Below are positions 1-11,520 of a DNA stretch of 64,000 nucleotides, one piece after another (position 1 is the first letter of the stretch; the number at the start of each line of letters is the position of its first letter). Position numbers and translations under genes: made by a program. Origin of the DNA: Gnetum montanum (lineage: Eukaryota > Streptophyta > Gnetopsida > Gnetales > Gnetaceae); the NCBI GenBank assembly GCA_015680685.1, contig MNCI01027120.1, positions 293,390 to 357,389 of the forward strand. The letters are read 5' to 3'. The notes below the pieces were generated by a model. The model was not told the origin of the DNA. It saw nothing but the letters and a program-made list of their open reading frames with translations, and made no database searches.

Positions 1-181
1 TAATGTAGTGGTTCAAAGTCCTCAATATTACCCACTAGAATATCATAGGCCAACACCTCTAAGAATGGACTTCAATCAGTATGTGCATCCATAAGCAGTT
101 GGTTCTATTAATCAACCATGTAACCCTTTACCACCTGTATCACCACCTACAATGCTAGGGGAATTTCCATTACAACCTTAA
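1..181 (+). pseudogene. Copy A gag, C-terminal proline-rich tail and conserved stop
   Basis: The reading frame gives a proline-rich tail ending in MLGEFPLQP, then TAA at 179-181, then CAG. The same tail (GE-L/F-P-x-Q) ends gag in E1, E2, E3 and E4, and every copy has a stop at this exact codon. The rest of gag lies before the window. The frame carries further stops upstream, so this is a decayed copy. Confidence 0.6.
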
Positions 182-203
182 CAGAAAACAACTACAAGGG
201 TAG

Positions 204-1016
204 TGATGAGTGGCGAGGTACCCCTACACTCAACCATACGAAATGAGCGTCGCACGCGCGATCCGGTCGAACTCCGCAGATGGACTAGTTGTGGTATCTA
301 GATAGTTAGCCTTAGGTCGTAGTTCGCTGTCTTCCCATCTAGACTAGTTTTGCATATGTCACTTATGGTTTAGTCTAGATGAGGTGTATGATGTGTTCCT
401 AATTCTATGCTACTCCTGATGGCAATGGAAAATAATATTTAACTAAATCTAAGCTAAGAGGAAAAGGGTAAGAAAATCTAATCTAGCCTAAGTGCGACGA
501 GCAACCGATTCCTTGATCAACCGTACACATCTTGGACTTCGTGCACGACTGCCACTGGGACTACCAAGCATAGGCCTAGGTACGCCACTNNNNNNNNNNN
601 NNNNNNNNNNNNNNNNNNNNNNNNNNNNNNNNNNNNNNNNNNNNNNNNNNNNNNNNNNNNNNNNNNNNNNNNNNNNNNNNNNNNNNNNNNNNNNNNNNNN
701 NNNNNNNNNNNNNNNNNNNNNNNNNNNNNNNNNNNNNNNNNNNNNNNNNNNNNNNNNNNNNNNNNNNNNNNNNNNNNNNNNNNNNNNNNNNNNNNNNNNN
801 NNNNNNNNNNNNNNNNNNNNNNNNNNNNNNNNNNNNNNNNNNNNNNNNNNNNNNNNNNNNNNNNNNNNNNNNNNNNNNNNNNNNNNNNNNNNNNNNNNNN
901 NNNNNNNNNNNNNNNNNNNNNNNNNNNNNNNNNNNNNNNNNNNNNNNNNNNNNNNNNNNNNNNNCGTGGGTGCCTTAAGGCGACCGCCAGCACTATGAGC
1001 AATTCAGGTCTCATCA
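204..1016 (-). repeat. Solo LTR of the E1/E2/E3 superfamily, with a sequence gap inside
   Basis: The segment begins TGATGAGTGGCGAGG and ends CTCATCA, so it has TG...CA ends. It is flanked by an exact 5-bp repeat GGTAG at 199-203 and 1017-1021. The first 380 bases match the U5/R end of the other LTRs in reverse orientation, including the conserved segment with ACTCAACCATACG. Bases 590-964 are N. With the gap at face value the length is 813 bp, as expected for one LTR, so a solo LTR is the simplest reading. A collapsed full element hidden in the gap cannot be excluded. Its bodies resemble the fragment at 54370 more than the E1 LTRs, suggesting a separate subfamily. Confidence 0.75.
590..964. 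other. Assembly gap (375 N)
   Basis: A run of N lies inside the solo LTR. Apparent reading frames crossing it are meaningless. Confidence 0.99.
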
Positions 1017-1687
1017 GGTAGTGAATGTACAAATTAAGGATAATACCAACAATATTGAGGAAAAATCTAAGAAACATCCTTTCTTTAGGAAAAGTATAGA
1101 AAAGGCTGGTAGAGTTAGAACTTCATTGAGACAAGTTTCTTCTATGAAGGATCCTCCTACTAACACCTTGGTTTCAGTTTAGAAACTAAAAATTGTCATG
1201 CTTATTGAGATAGTATCTGAATGAATTAAGGCAAGGACACTTCCTAGGAAAAGAATGGATCTAGGATTTCCTTTGATTTATTTACGAGTAGTTGGAAATT
1301 CACCATGTAAGGCTCTCTTAGACTCAGGTTCTAAGGTAAATTTGATATCTCAAGAAACATACAAGGCATGGAACCTATTGCCCTTAAAGAAGTGAAACAT
1401 AAGGTTAGAGCTTGTAGATCAATGTGTCATGTTTGGGATAGATAGAAGATGTGATGACCACTATCAATGGATGGTCCTATCCAGTAGACTTTTTGGTGAT
1501 TGACATGAAGAATAATGACAAGGAATTTTCCATGATAATGGGAAGAGCATGGCTTAGCACAATCGATGCTAAGTTAGGAATGAGAGATTTATCTATAGAA
1601 ATCTATAAGGTAGACATGCAAGGAGCCATCACATGCAAAGAATTCCATGCATTACTAATGATAATAAAGGGTGCAGTTGTTAATTGA
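1017..1687 (+). pseudogene. Copy A aspartic protease (retropepsin) segment
   Basis: After the solo LTR the element resumes with a basic linker, then a retropepsin core. The active-site motif ALLDSGSKVNLIS lies near 1312-1350, followed by a tail with GWSYPVDFLVID and IIMGRAWLSTIDA (1451-1687). Those motifs align with the proteases of E1 to E4. The two halves lie in different frames and there are stops near 1180 and 1225, so it is not functional. This enzyme family cleaves gag polyproteins inside the virus-like particle. No reverse transcriptase follows. Confidence 0.75.
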
Positions 1688-4309
1688 CACTTCAGAATGT
1701 CAACACAATCTCGAAACTAGCCCATAACAAATGTGAGAAACAAGTGTGTGGACATAAAGAAGCATAGGCCATTAAACTAAAAGATACCTAGTGATCAAAA
1801 ATTGAGAATCTAAAAATGTCTAAAACATGCATGAAATAGTTTGACCCACTTATTAACTTTTATTTTCAGAAAATGATTGCAATTGAGAGCTCACAAATGG
1901 AAACATTAAACCATAATCATACACAATTAGATAGAGGAAATAAGGACTTAGAATTTGATTTTAGGAATCAACAAGAGAGTATAGTTGGAACTTCTAAGGT
2001 GTAAAGGCCATCTAATCCAACAAAATATGTATCCTAAAATGATCAAAATTTGATTACTATGAATATTACTTGGGATAATAACCAAAAAACTAAATCATTG
2101 AGGATGGTAAGTGAGAAACTTGGAGTGTATGATCTAGGGGATCTAGGGTCCATTTTCTGAATAATTGCCCATGAGTTTAGTCATGGGAGAGATTCCTTAT
2201 CCTAACTTAGTAATTAATAAGTACTTTTTAACTTTTTTGTTTTCTAAATTTTGTGGCTTATAATTTTTGTTATATCTTTTTCTTTTCTTAATAATTTTTC
2301 ACATTCTTTGATATCTTCTCATTCTTTTATAATTTTCATTTCTTAATCATTTGATATTCTTTGTTATTTTCTAATTCTTTAATAATCTTTCATTCTTTTT
2401 ATCTTTTCAATGTTGATATCTTTTCTAAATTTTTGTATTTTGTCTTCATTTTGCTTGTACATATTTTCATCAATTTTCAATAAAACACACCAAATAAAGC
2501 AAGATGTAGTTTCAATAAGGTGAATATTTCTCTATATTATTGATCATAAGGGACTAATTATCTATACAGTGAGATCATAACATTCATATGCCCATTCCAA
2601 CAATAAGAGGATCTTACCATGGCCATAATGATATTCTTTTCATAATAAAACTAAGACTAGACTTGTGATCATTATGCTTGGATAGATGAGTGAAGAAACA
2701 AGTGGGAATGCAAAGGGTGTGACATCAAGGGGATTTGTGGAATTTCTTGGATTACTGCTATGATTTCTATCCTTTTGCTAAATATGTATTCTATCCTTGT
2801 AGATCTGAAAAAAATGGAAGTAAGAGTACAATAAGTGTTACCTTACCATGTTATTGGAAAGATATGTTACCCATGCCTAAAGGTAGTCCTTTGGTAAGGT
2901 CAACATAGTCAAAAATAAAATTCATTTACAAAATAAGTTTCTAGGAGTCCCACTGGAAAGACATGTTACCCATGCTTGAAGGTAGGTAGCTTCTCAGGAA
3001 TCTAAAAAAATAAAAATAAAAGTGCAATTAACAAACTCCTTCCTTGGACAATACAGCAAGTGGTAATACTCTTTACAATAGTGGTAGTCTTATGGTTGTG
3101 AACTTAAGAGATGAAGTAATGTGCTATCACTAGAAAGTGGTCTATACTTAGTTTGAGTCTTGGAATGAAGTGCTAATGATTACTTTAATCACAAATTCCA
3201 CACAAGAATTCATTATGCCTATGGTAAGACATCTCACGTCCCAATTCCAATAATCCCTTCTACAGTCAATCTCACCTCATAGTATAGTTAATCATAACTT
3301 GTGGTTTTAGGTAATATGGTGTTATTTTCCTAACTTGGTGATACTACCATGTGTGTTTTGCTAAACATGTATGTCTTACATTCGACTCCTTAAGTACCTA
3401 AGCACACTTTTAGGCATGGTTATACAAGGGCACTAAGGGCTGGAGCTTGGTTTGGGGAGGATCCACTTCTATAACGTTTGTATTTCATAATTTGTGAGCA
3501 ATTCCACATCATCTTGTGCCTTCTAAGATCATCCAAACATCTAATAAATACTTCCCTTACTTTCAAAAATCTATCCATGAACCTATAACCCTTGATCCAT
3601 CTTATATACACTTAATTAACTTTTATAGCCCAAAATTCCTTCTTTATGAGCTTTCAATGCCTAATTTTTGCAACTTGAGCATCATAGCTATTCTAAAATC
3701 CTCTGGGAATGTTCACTGTCTTCCTATCATTTAATTTGACTCATTTTTTGCATCAGAAAATGCTCATAAAAATTGAAATTTTTTAGGTGACATCGTTGAT
3801 ATGATGTATGAGCCCTTCATACATCATTGACATGATGTACTACTACAAAAATACTATATATCAGTACGAGGAGTTAGAGAAAATTTTTTCATTCTTACCA
3901 TTTTCCATAAGAGAAGTTTTTGCTCTTCTTCTTTTGAGCTATGACATGCTAAGTTCCACAAGCCATAACTTTGCCCTTGTAGTTTTGATTTCTAAAATTA
4001 TTGAACCTTGTTGATCATGGAGTGCTCAACTTGATCATGGAGGGATGACATCGAGGATAATTTGAGTCAAATTTTTCAAAAAGATGACCTAACTCCAGAA
4101 GATAGTTTAAGGGTGAGTAAGATAAAACATAAAGGATATTATCATGAATTTAGTAATTTCAAGCTAAATAATTCAATAAATTCTTCTAATAAACCATTCC
4201 AACTAATTCTAAGGTATTATGAGCCAAAAGAGATATTAAGTGTGGGAGGTCATGAAAATTAAAGATGAACATCTAAGAGGTTTCTTTTTGAAAATATTTT
4301 TAACTCTAT
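1688..4309 (+). other. Copy A noncoding 3' segment (between protease and 3' ORF)
   Basis: No convincing gene. A polypurine-like motif (tagtcatgggagag, 2179-2192) follows the protease, as at the equivalent place in the other elements. Bases 2220-2500 are T-rich with repeated ttctttnat runs. Near 3454 is TTTGGGGAGGATCCAC, matching TTTGGGGAGGACCCACT in the noncoding segments of E2 (24729) and E3 (62178). At 3788-3865 short self-complementary words around GATGTATG/CATACATC precede AAAATACTATATAT, a TATA-like site that is also present upstream of the 3' ORF in copy B. Confidence 0.55.
4305..4309. repeat. Target-site duplication of E1 (left)
   Basis: The bases tctat precede the E1 LTR, and tctgt follows it at 11408-11412. 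The single mismatch is a G/A difference, consistent with an ageing 5-bp duplication. Confidence 0.6.
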
Positions 4310-5154
4310 TGATGAGTGGCAAGGTACCCCTACACTCAACCATACGAATATGAGTGTAACATGTGCGATCCGGTCGAACTCCATAGACTAAGTGCCTACA
4401 CACCTCATGGAACACTTAAGGTTAATTATTCGTTGTCTTCCCACACTTACTTGTATTTTTCATGGTGTATGGTTAAGTAAGTTTGAGGTATATGATTTTT
4501 ATATCTTTTTATGTTTTATCTCCTATGCTAGTGAGGTGAAGGGTTGAAGAGACTAATTACTAACTCTAACTAACGAACTAAGTCTAAATTAACCTAGCAT
4601 CAGCATCTGTTCCCACTTACTGTACACACCCTGAACCAATGCAACCGTGGTTACCAAACGCTAGTCGTTGCTGGGATCACCTCGCGTAACGCACGTGCTC
4701 GAAGCGGTCGTACTGAGGCACTTAACTAGGAGAGAAGGGTTGAGAAAGATTTAATTCCTAATAAAGCATGTAAATGATAAATAGTAAATAACAATAAATA
4801 AAAGTCCTAATTAGCCTATTCCATGCATTGCAAGGTTTATCCAAGAAGCTCGTCTTTATTGCTGTACACAAACTTGTGTTCAGGTACAATGTTTGCTTGA
4901 ATAAAGATCTGTTCACTTTAGGACTCCTACTGCGGGCACATGGAAAATATTCTATCTCTAGAGTGATCAATCTACCAAAGTTTCACTACAGTCTAAGCCT
5001 AGGATGGAAAACAAGGGAGATCCACCTCTTATTTATAAATATGATGGTGCACCGCGATATCGCATACGTGATATTGCAGGGGAAGATGCGATATCGCAAG
5101 GGATGCGATATCGCAACGGTCGTGATATCGCGTATGCGATATCATGTACCATCA
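4310..5154 (-). repeat. E1 3' LTR
   Basis: TG...CA ends. In element orientation it opens TGATGGTACATGATATC, continues with an array of GATATC palindromes (5044-5150), then a TATA box (TTATAAATAAG, about 5028-5038), and ends CCACTCATCA. Same length as the partner LTR at 10563-11407. Confidence 0.85.
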
Positions 5155-5169
5155 TACCCACATGACTAA
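5155..5169 (-). other. E1 polypurine tract
   Basis: In element orientation the sequence is tagtcatgtgggta directly abutting the LTR start TGATGG. It is the E1 version of tagtcatgggggta seen at the same place in E3, with one interrupting T. It would prime plus-strand DNA synthesis. Confidence 0.7.
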
Positions 5170-7305
5170 ATGAAAACTCATCCTCGAGTTCCTTACAAAA
5201 TATTGGGAAGGTATGGGATTATTGACTCAAATGGAACTAATGGGATGACATGTGAACGAATCATCATTACCAGACTTTACAAAAGTGGTGTTCATGACAA
5301 CAAGAGTGAACACCTTATTACATTGACATTAGGCCTTATTTGGCAGCTTGAGAAAGAGAGAGAGAAAGAAGTGTCGCTGCTGCCAACGCCAAGATTGCAC
5401 CTTTTGTTGTCCATCCGTAAGCGTGCCATCAATCTTGCTCCTTGCATAGCTACTTCAACACTGCTCCATTCCAAGTGTTCCTTCCAGATCCCTTCCATTG
5501 TTGTATGATTGCCATATGCACATACAACGCAATCTTATATTAGCAAGGGTAAATGAATCATCATGTAATTGATACCTTGCTTTGGTGTAAGGTCCACTGG
5601 TTGAGTTGTGGTATGGCTGATTGCGGATCTGGAGATATAATATTGGTGACTACCGAAGGTGTAGGCGTTAGGAGAAAATCAAAAAAATTGGGCCTTGTAC
5701 CCCCATGACTAATCACGAACCTCATGTAGCGTTAAAATGGAGAAAGAAAAGGAACAAGAAAGATGAGGAAAAAGAGACAACTATAGCATTGATGAAATGG
5801 ATGTCAAGATGGAAATGAACCAAACAAAATAGATTGCAAAAATGTTAAGGGAAAGAATTTAACTGGTGCACCAAAGAGGAATGTCAGTGGGTCCTCCCCA
5901 AAGCAGGCTCATGCCCTTAATGCCCTGACAAATCCACATTCAAAGAGTTCATAGGCTCTGGGAATGTCATTTGGAACAAGAGTTAAAGTCTTAATCGTAA
6001 GAATTTACCAAAAAGAAAACAAGGCATCAACCAAAATGTACACTAATGATACAATCGGCAATGAGGTGAACAATGGAGAGAAGGATGGAGAGAAGAGAAT
6101 GGAATGGAATCCCAAGAACAAGGTGGTGTATAGCTCCTTGTGTGTTTCATGATTAATGTGACTTAGCAGATCTCATTCCAAGTCTGGACTCAAACAAACC
6201 ACTTCCAGTGACTTCGCATTAATGCATTCGGTCGATCCATCCTCTTGAAGTAACAAGAATGCCTTCACCCGAGAGCTACCATCATTTTGACGGAACAAAG
6301 GAGAAGAGAATGGGAAGCGAGAAGGGCCTTAGTTAGAGGGAACATTTTATTTTGAGTTCCATAACCAGTGCTTGTAGCCCAAATGATTATTCCATCTAAA
6401 GGGTGTGCTTTGAATTCTCACTTTGTTTTCTTTTCTTTTTTCTTTGTTTTTGTGTTTTGTGTTTTTATGCATGAGAACCACACCATGCAAACACTTCTTA
6501 TTTTTATTTGCTCAGCTTCCGATAATTGGGTAACATCGAAACAGTAAGAAAACTTAAGAAGAAAACATCCAAGCACCCAAGAGAATGGCCAATACAAAAG
6601 CATCAAGTTCTCTTGAAGTTACACCCTTTTCAATCCTTGAGTCCTTCCTTAGTTTGAGAAATGCCCAGTCACTGATTCGTTAGAGTTCTTATTTAGAAGG
6701 GACTGTACATTTCCAAGCCGAGAGAGACCATAGAAACTGGTGGATGAATGGATGAAGTGAACTCATTACTTGCCATATCAAAAGAAACATACCTTAGTAT
6801 TAACATCATGACTTAAAGGTAAAAGCCAAACATTAGCAATCAATATGAAAATAGTTCATACCATCGTGAAGAACACTTATTGGTGACAAACTTACAAGGT
6901 GGAGAACACACACATAAACACACACAAAAAATGGAAAATTATAATGATGTTGAGAAACAAAAACAAGAAAAGTTAAAGAAATTTGTAAAACAAAAATGTG
7001 TAAGACAAAAATGTGTAAAACAAAAACGTGTAAAACAAAAAACTAAGAGAACTGAGGGCCCCAAGTGATTAGCATAGGTGGCCATCTCCCCCATGATTGA
7101 ATTGCAAGGGAGAGATCCAAAACAATGAGCGTTTGTTTGAATTTTGTAGAAGTGCCCAACTTCTCCCAATTGATGTTTTTAGATTAAGGGGTGGAGGTTT
7201 GCTACACTCATATTTCAAGGTATCTATGCCTTTGTTGTTGGCATGGGTTACTTCCTCAGTTCATTTCATGCATGTTTGTCAGTTGCTCTTTTGAATAGCT
7301 ATCAA
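5170..7305 (-). other. E1 noncoding 3' segment
   Basis: About 2.1 kb with no long ORF, conserved in order with E2 and E3. Landmarks in element orientation: a polypurine-like motif at 7088-7100, a tandem block of TTTTGTTTTACACATT-like units at about 6950-7045, the GTGGGTCCTCCCC relative near 5890, a second polypurine-like motif at 5699-5712, and a degraded splice-acceptor-like site near 5515-5530. A short ORF (5292-5498, 68 aa) shares HLEWSS...AMxGAR...MDNK with E2 and probably is the remnant of the start of the 3' ORF carried by A and B. Confidence 0.6.
6950..7045 (-). repeat. Short tandem repeats TTTTGTTTTACACATT in E1
   Basis: Several near-copies of a 16-18 bp unit (plus strand acaaaaatgtgtaaa) lie after the protease. 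The same block occurs in E2 (23613-23700), E3 (61036-61125) and, decayed, E4 (32630-32720). It is noncoding; expansion differs between copies. Confidence 0.8.
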
Positions 7306-8100
7306 CTACAGGGTGTCTACTACCGGTTGTGTGGTTGCTACATATAGGCATCTTTGAATTTGTGTTTCTTGGGCACATAGATTACATGGAAGAGATGCTG
7401 AAAATTCTTCCATGTCATCACCCTCTAAGTCACTGTATGTAATGCATGGAACTTTCTTCTTCTCAATCTTTCCATATATGTTTACCTTAGATATCTCCAA
7501 GGAAAGATCATGGATCCCTAGGTATGCGTCTATCGTACTTAGCCATGGCCTTCCTATTATAATTGGGAAGTCCCCTACATTGCTGTTGACCTCTATCACC
7601 AAGAAGTCAGTTGGGTATGACCAACCACACATAGTGGTAACAATGTCCTCCACCAATCCCAAGGGAATGGTGATGGACTGGTTTGCCAGCTCTAGTTGAA
7701 TGTTGCTCTTCTTAAGTTGGGGTAGGTTCCAGGCTTGATACATCTCTCGTGAAATTAGGTTAAATCCGGAACTTGAGTCAAGAAGAGCCTTACGTGGTTT
7801 GTTCCTAGTGATTTGTAAATAAATTAAGAGGCTTCCAGGATTAGAGAGTTTCCTGGGAAGGTGGCCTACCTTGATCTAGTCGGTTACAGTATGTGTTAAC
7901 ATAACCGTATGTGTGCAGCTCTGATTTTGGTTTGAAGGGATCTTCGAAGCCTTGTATGTTGGAGGAGTGATCATAGACTCAACCGCTTGTTGTTGTGAGA
8001 GCTTGTCTGGGCTTCTGGTTCTGAAGAAAGGTCTTCTTTTCTTGCAGTTGTCAGAACCAGCATTGGGTTGAATGTTTACAGCTCTCGTAGCGTTGTGTTG
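7306..8100 (-). pseudogene. E1 aspartic protease
   Basis: A linker leads to the retropepsin core with LLDSSSGFNLIS (about 7745-7790), where the usual active-site DSG reads DSS, then MYQAWNLP and IIGRPWLSTIDAYLG. An open stretch covers 7306-7743. It is in the same frame as the gag C-terminus and separated from it only by the conserved stop at 8101-8103. The mutated active-site glycine and the premature end at 7306 relative to E3 suggest a dead enzyme. In the living element it would mature gag in trans or in cis. Confidence 0.8.
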
Positions 8101-10418
8101 CTACGGTTGAGTGGGGAGTTACCCTTGCATTGTTGGAGCAGGTTGTATGGGAACTATAGGTGGAAGAGATGCGGATGGAGTTGGAGGATGGAATGAATGT
8201 GGAATGCCTCCCAGAGGAGAAAGAGTCCTCTTAAAGTAGTCCCGAACTTGGTAGTGACGTTGGGGAGTTGTGTGACCCATAGAGTCACTTGGAGAAACCA
8301 ACTGCTACACATAATATCCATAAGGATCAGGTTGCTGGTAAGGGTATTGTTGTTTCGGTGGTGGCATCCCCCATGACTGTGGGTATTACCACTACTGATG
8401 TTGTCCGATGGGTTGTGGTGGAGTTCCACTTGGATAGTACATTAACGGTTGGTGGAATTTCCTTGGGTTACCTTGAGGATAGGGTAACCTTTGGGGTGTT
8501 TGCCATTTGTTGAGTCTCAGGTTGAGTGCATACACCCCAGACTCCTGTAGATGTGAGATGATTGGATAACATCCCTTAGGATGGTCATATTGGTAGATCT
8601 CACATCCATTGTCATCATCTGTGTCTGAATCCACAACCTCATCAGAGATAGTAATTTTTCCCTTACCCTTGTTATGTGCAGGGCCTGAATCACTCCGCCT
8701 TGTCTTATCTTTGTCACTACTTTGTTTCTCCTTAGACTTCTCTACGATTTTCAGGACAGTTTCAAGTCTAGAGTCTAAGGAATCCCATAATTGATCCACC
8801 TTAGCTGATACTTATATTGTTAGTTTTTGAATCAGCAAGGTTTTTCTGTTCACCAACTCTTCAAGTGGTGACTCATCCTCTTCATCACAAAATTTCACTC
8901 CCTTCTTTTAAAGGGAAGGATCACAGTTGTATTCTTCCACACTTTCTCTTTTTTGTAGCTCCCCTTCTTCTTTTGCTACTTGCTCCAACAAGTGATGAAT
9001 TTCATGGGCTCTAAGTTTTGATAATCTTCCTTGGGCATAAATCTCAAGGGTTCTCCTAGTTTCATACCTTAGCCCATCTACGATGTGATGGAGTTGATCC
9101 CACTGTGCGTAACCATGGCCTGGGCAACGATGTAACAATGTGTAGTAGCGGCCCATGGCACCATCCAAGGGTTCATGAGTACCTTGCTTCCATCCTTGGA
9201 TCTGCTTACGCAAGTTAGACACTTTGGAGTACGTTTGATATTTATCATTGAAGAGTTCTAACATTGTACTCCACCTCCTGATGGTTTTTGGTTCCAAGGA
9301 CCGGTACCAACTCTATGCTTCCTTAATGAGTGTCCTGGGAAACAAATTAAGTTTCTGCCACTCGTTCTCTATGTTTTGCAAGGCACAGGCATCGTGGAAT
9401 GCCTATAAATGATGTTGCGGATCAGCATTGTATCCCCCTTCAAAGTGTGGGATATTATTCATGTCTAAATGCTTGATCCGGCTATCTCTTTGATGCCTTG
9501 TTTGTATTCTCACTGCCTCCATTATATTTAGCATGCTTTAGGTGGTAAGTAGGGGTTTGTCATGATCATCTCTTTCATGATGTCTATGATGTCTTCGTTG
9601 TTCCCTACTACTTCCCTTCGTTGATGCCCGTTTCCTCTCTCTCAACTCTCTCATCGAGGTCTCTCATTTCGTCTACCTCTATCCTCACCATTGTGCTCGT
9701 GATGGCTGCACCTAGATGTGGAAGGAGAGGGTGAATGATGTGAAGAAGGGGAAGAAGAAGGAGAACCATTGCCATGACGATGTTTCCTACCTTCTCTTTT
9801 GTGGCTTCAGCCCTGATCGTGATGACAATCTGAGTGCCCGTCCTTGTCATGTATTGTTGTTCCCTCAGTGAACAGTTGGTGTTCACAGGGACCAAAACTA
9901 GGGTTGTGTATCATGGATCGTAGGTTCTGATACCCTACCTCCTCACTATCGTTAGGAGGGGGAACATCATTTGATAGAGAACCCGTTATAATGGGTTCAT
10001 CATCTCTGATTTTACTAAGGACGTGCAGGACCTCTTTGCCCTTCAACAATGTATGTTGGCTCTCCTACCTTGAGTCCCTCATACGTTGCACTACTGTGGG
10101 ATGATGATCCCTTGTATTGAAATCACCTATAACGTATTCAGCATAGAGCTGAGTCATGCTGATCTATGCAAGAGCACAGAGGAGCATGTTTGGGATTGAC
10201 CGATCTGGAGGTAACACTATGTTACCTTGCAAGTCTCTCTAGTGCATCTGTACATCTTGATGGAGGATAGAAGTAAAATTAGGTATATGCTCATCAGGAT
10301 GAGTATATTCCACCCTATATTGTTGAGGAACTGGTGGATTTAGGTTATGTGTTTTTGATTGCCGATTGTTCTTTGTATTATCCCTAGGTGGTAAATTGCT
10401 CTTGTTAGAAGAAGACAT
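8101..10418 (-). pseudogene. E1 gag
   Basis: The start is the ATG at 10418 (MSSSNKS), shared with E2, E3 and E4. Domains in order: an N-terminal part of 117 codons ending in TAG at 10065-10067; a charged linker rich in His and Arg (about 9600-9900); a Retrotrans_gag-like core with FEGGYNADPQ, SWYRSLEPKTIRRWSTM and LLHRCPGHGYAQWDQL (about 8908-9480), the last resembling Athila gag; a coiled-coil-like acidic/basic stretch; CEIYQYDHPKGC (a variant of a short Cys/His motif); a proline-rich tail. The frame shifts once between 10049 and 9297 and holds several stops. The conserved gag stop is TAG at 8101-8103, followed by CAA. Confidence 0.85.
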
Positions 10419-10542
10419 TGTTATTTAATTCAATGTGCTATTTAACCGTTATAAAGTTTTTCGTTAAATTAACCCTAAGGTTCATTTAAGCTTCCAACGA
10501 TGTGAATGATCTCTTATGTTCTACTTAGCGCACAAACACTTA

Positions 10543-10561
10543 GTCCCCGGCAACGGTGCCA
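10543..10561 (-). other. E1 primer-binding site
   Basis: In element orientation TTGGCACCGTTGCCGGGGA starts directly after the LTR. It is close to the TGGCGCCGTTGCCGGGGA site known from Athila/Tat elements and usually assigned to tRNA-Asp (established knowledge, not tested here). It is the best preserved of the four primer sites in this window. Confidence 0.85.
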
Positions 10562-10562
10562 A

Positions 10563-11407
10563 TGATGAGTGGCAAGGTACCCCTACACTCAACCATACGA
10601 ATATGAGCGTAACATGCGCGATCTGATCAAACTTCGTAGACTAAGTGCCTACACGCCTCATGGAACACTTAAGGTTAATTATTCATTGTCTTCCCACACT
10701 TACTTGTATTTTTCATGGTGTATGGTTAAGTAAGTCTGAGGTATATGATTTTTATATCTTTTTATGTTTTATCTCCTATGCTAGTGAGGTGAAGGGTTGA
10801 AGAGACTAATTACTACCTCTAACTAATGAACTAAGTCTAAATTAACCTAGCATCAGCATCTGTTCCCACTTACCGTACACACCCTAAACCAATGCAACCG
10901 TGGTTACCAAATGCTAGTCGTTGCTGGGATCACCTCGCGTAATGCACGTGCTCGAAGCGGTCGTACTGAGGCACTTAACTAGGAGAGAAGGGTTGAGAAA
11001 GATTTAATTCCTAATAAAGCATGTAAATGATAAACAGTAAATAACAATGAATAAAAGTCCTAATTAGCCTATTCCATGCACTTCAAGGTTTATCCAAGAA
11101 GCTCGTCTTTATTGCCGTACATAAACTTGTGTTTAGGTACAATGTTTGCTCGAATAAAGATCTGTTCACTTTAGGACTCCTACTGCGGGCACATGGAAAA
11201 TATTCTATCTCTGGAGTGATCAATCTACTAGAGTTTCACTATGGTCTAAGCCTAGGATAGAAAACAAGGGAGAGGCACCTCTTATTTATAGATATGATGG
11301 TGCATCGCGATATTGTGTATGCGATATCATAGGGGAAGACACGATATCGCGAGGGATGCAATATTGCGATGGCCGTGATATCGTGTACGCAATATCGCGG
11401 CCCATCA
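10563..11407 (-). repeat. E1 5' LTR (promoter copy)
   Basis: In element orientation it begins TGATGGGCCGCGATATTGCG, carries a GATATC/GATATT array (11297-11400), then a TATA box CTATAAATAAG at 11281-11291, later an AATAAAG signal, and ends CCACTCATCA. The U3 array, TATA and AATAAA order is that of a working LTR promoter and terminator. Confidence 0.85.
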
Positions 11408-11412
11408 TCTGT
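11408..11412. repeat. Target-site duplication of E1 (right)
   Basis: tctgt, one mismatch to tctat at 4305-4309. Confidence 0.6.
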
Positions 11413-11510
11413 AGTCATAATATAATAAAAACTTGATCTAACTAAGGATATGAGCAAGGTAAAAGATTGTTAAATAATGATATGAACATTCTAATAATTT
11501 CAAATCCTTT

Positions 11511-11520
11511 TTGATTGCAG
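11511..11520 (+). promoter_or_regulatory. Splice-acceptor-like motif before copy A 3' ORF
   Basis: The sequence ccttt ttgattgcag sits directly before an ATG at 11521. A related motif precedes the equivalent point in B (tgattgtag, 16284), E2 (gtgtgtgcag, 25139), E3 (gtgtgtgcag, 62564) and E4 (gttgtgattgcag, minus, 31109-31121). Env-like ORFs of some Athila elements are expressed by splicing, so a subgenomic mRNA is a reasonable inference. No donor was identified. Confidence 0.4.

Larger units (their letters stand above)
4310..11407 (-). mobile_element. E1: non-autonomous Ty3/gypsy (Athila-like) gag-protease element, 7.1 kb
   Basis: Two 845-bp LTRs of equal length in direct orientation (4310-5154 and 10563-11407) flank gag and protease on the minus strand. 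There is a primer-binding site next to the upstream LTR and a polypurine tract next to the downstream one. RT, RNase H and integrase are absent from the 5.4-kb interior. The LTR copies differ by roughly 3-5 percent in the parts compared by eye, mostly C/T and G/A changes, so the insertion is moderately old. It lies inside copy A. Confidence 0.85.

Noticed and set aside
492-1077. Long open frames on both strands across this stretch
   Set aside because: They exist only because they cross 375 unknown bases (N).
5170-5508. 112-codon plus-strand open frame in E1
   Set aside because: It is antisense to the noncoding segment of E1. The sense-strand short ORF conserved with E2 is the better candidate.
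7412-7699. Plus-strand open frame of 95 codons opposite the E1 protease
   Set aside because: It is the antisense shadow of the protease. Similar shadows occur opposite the proteases of E2, E3 and E4 and opposite gag.
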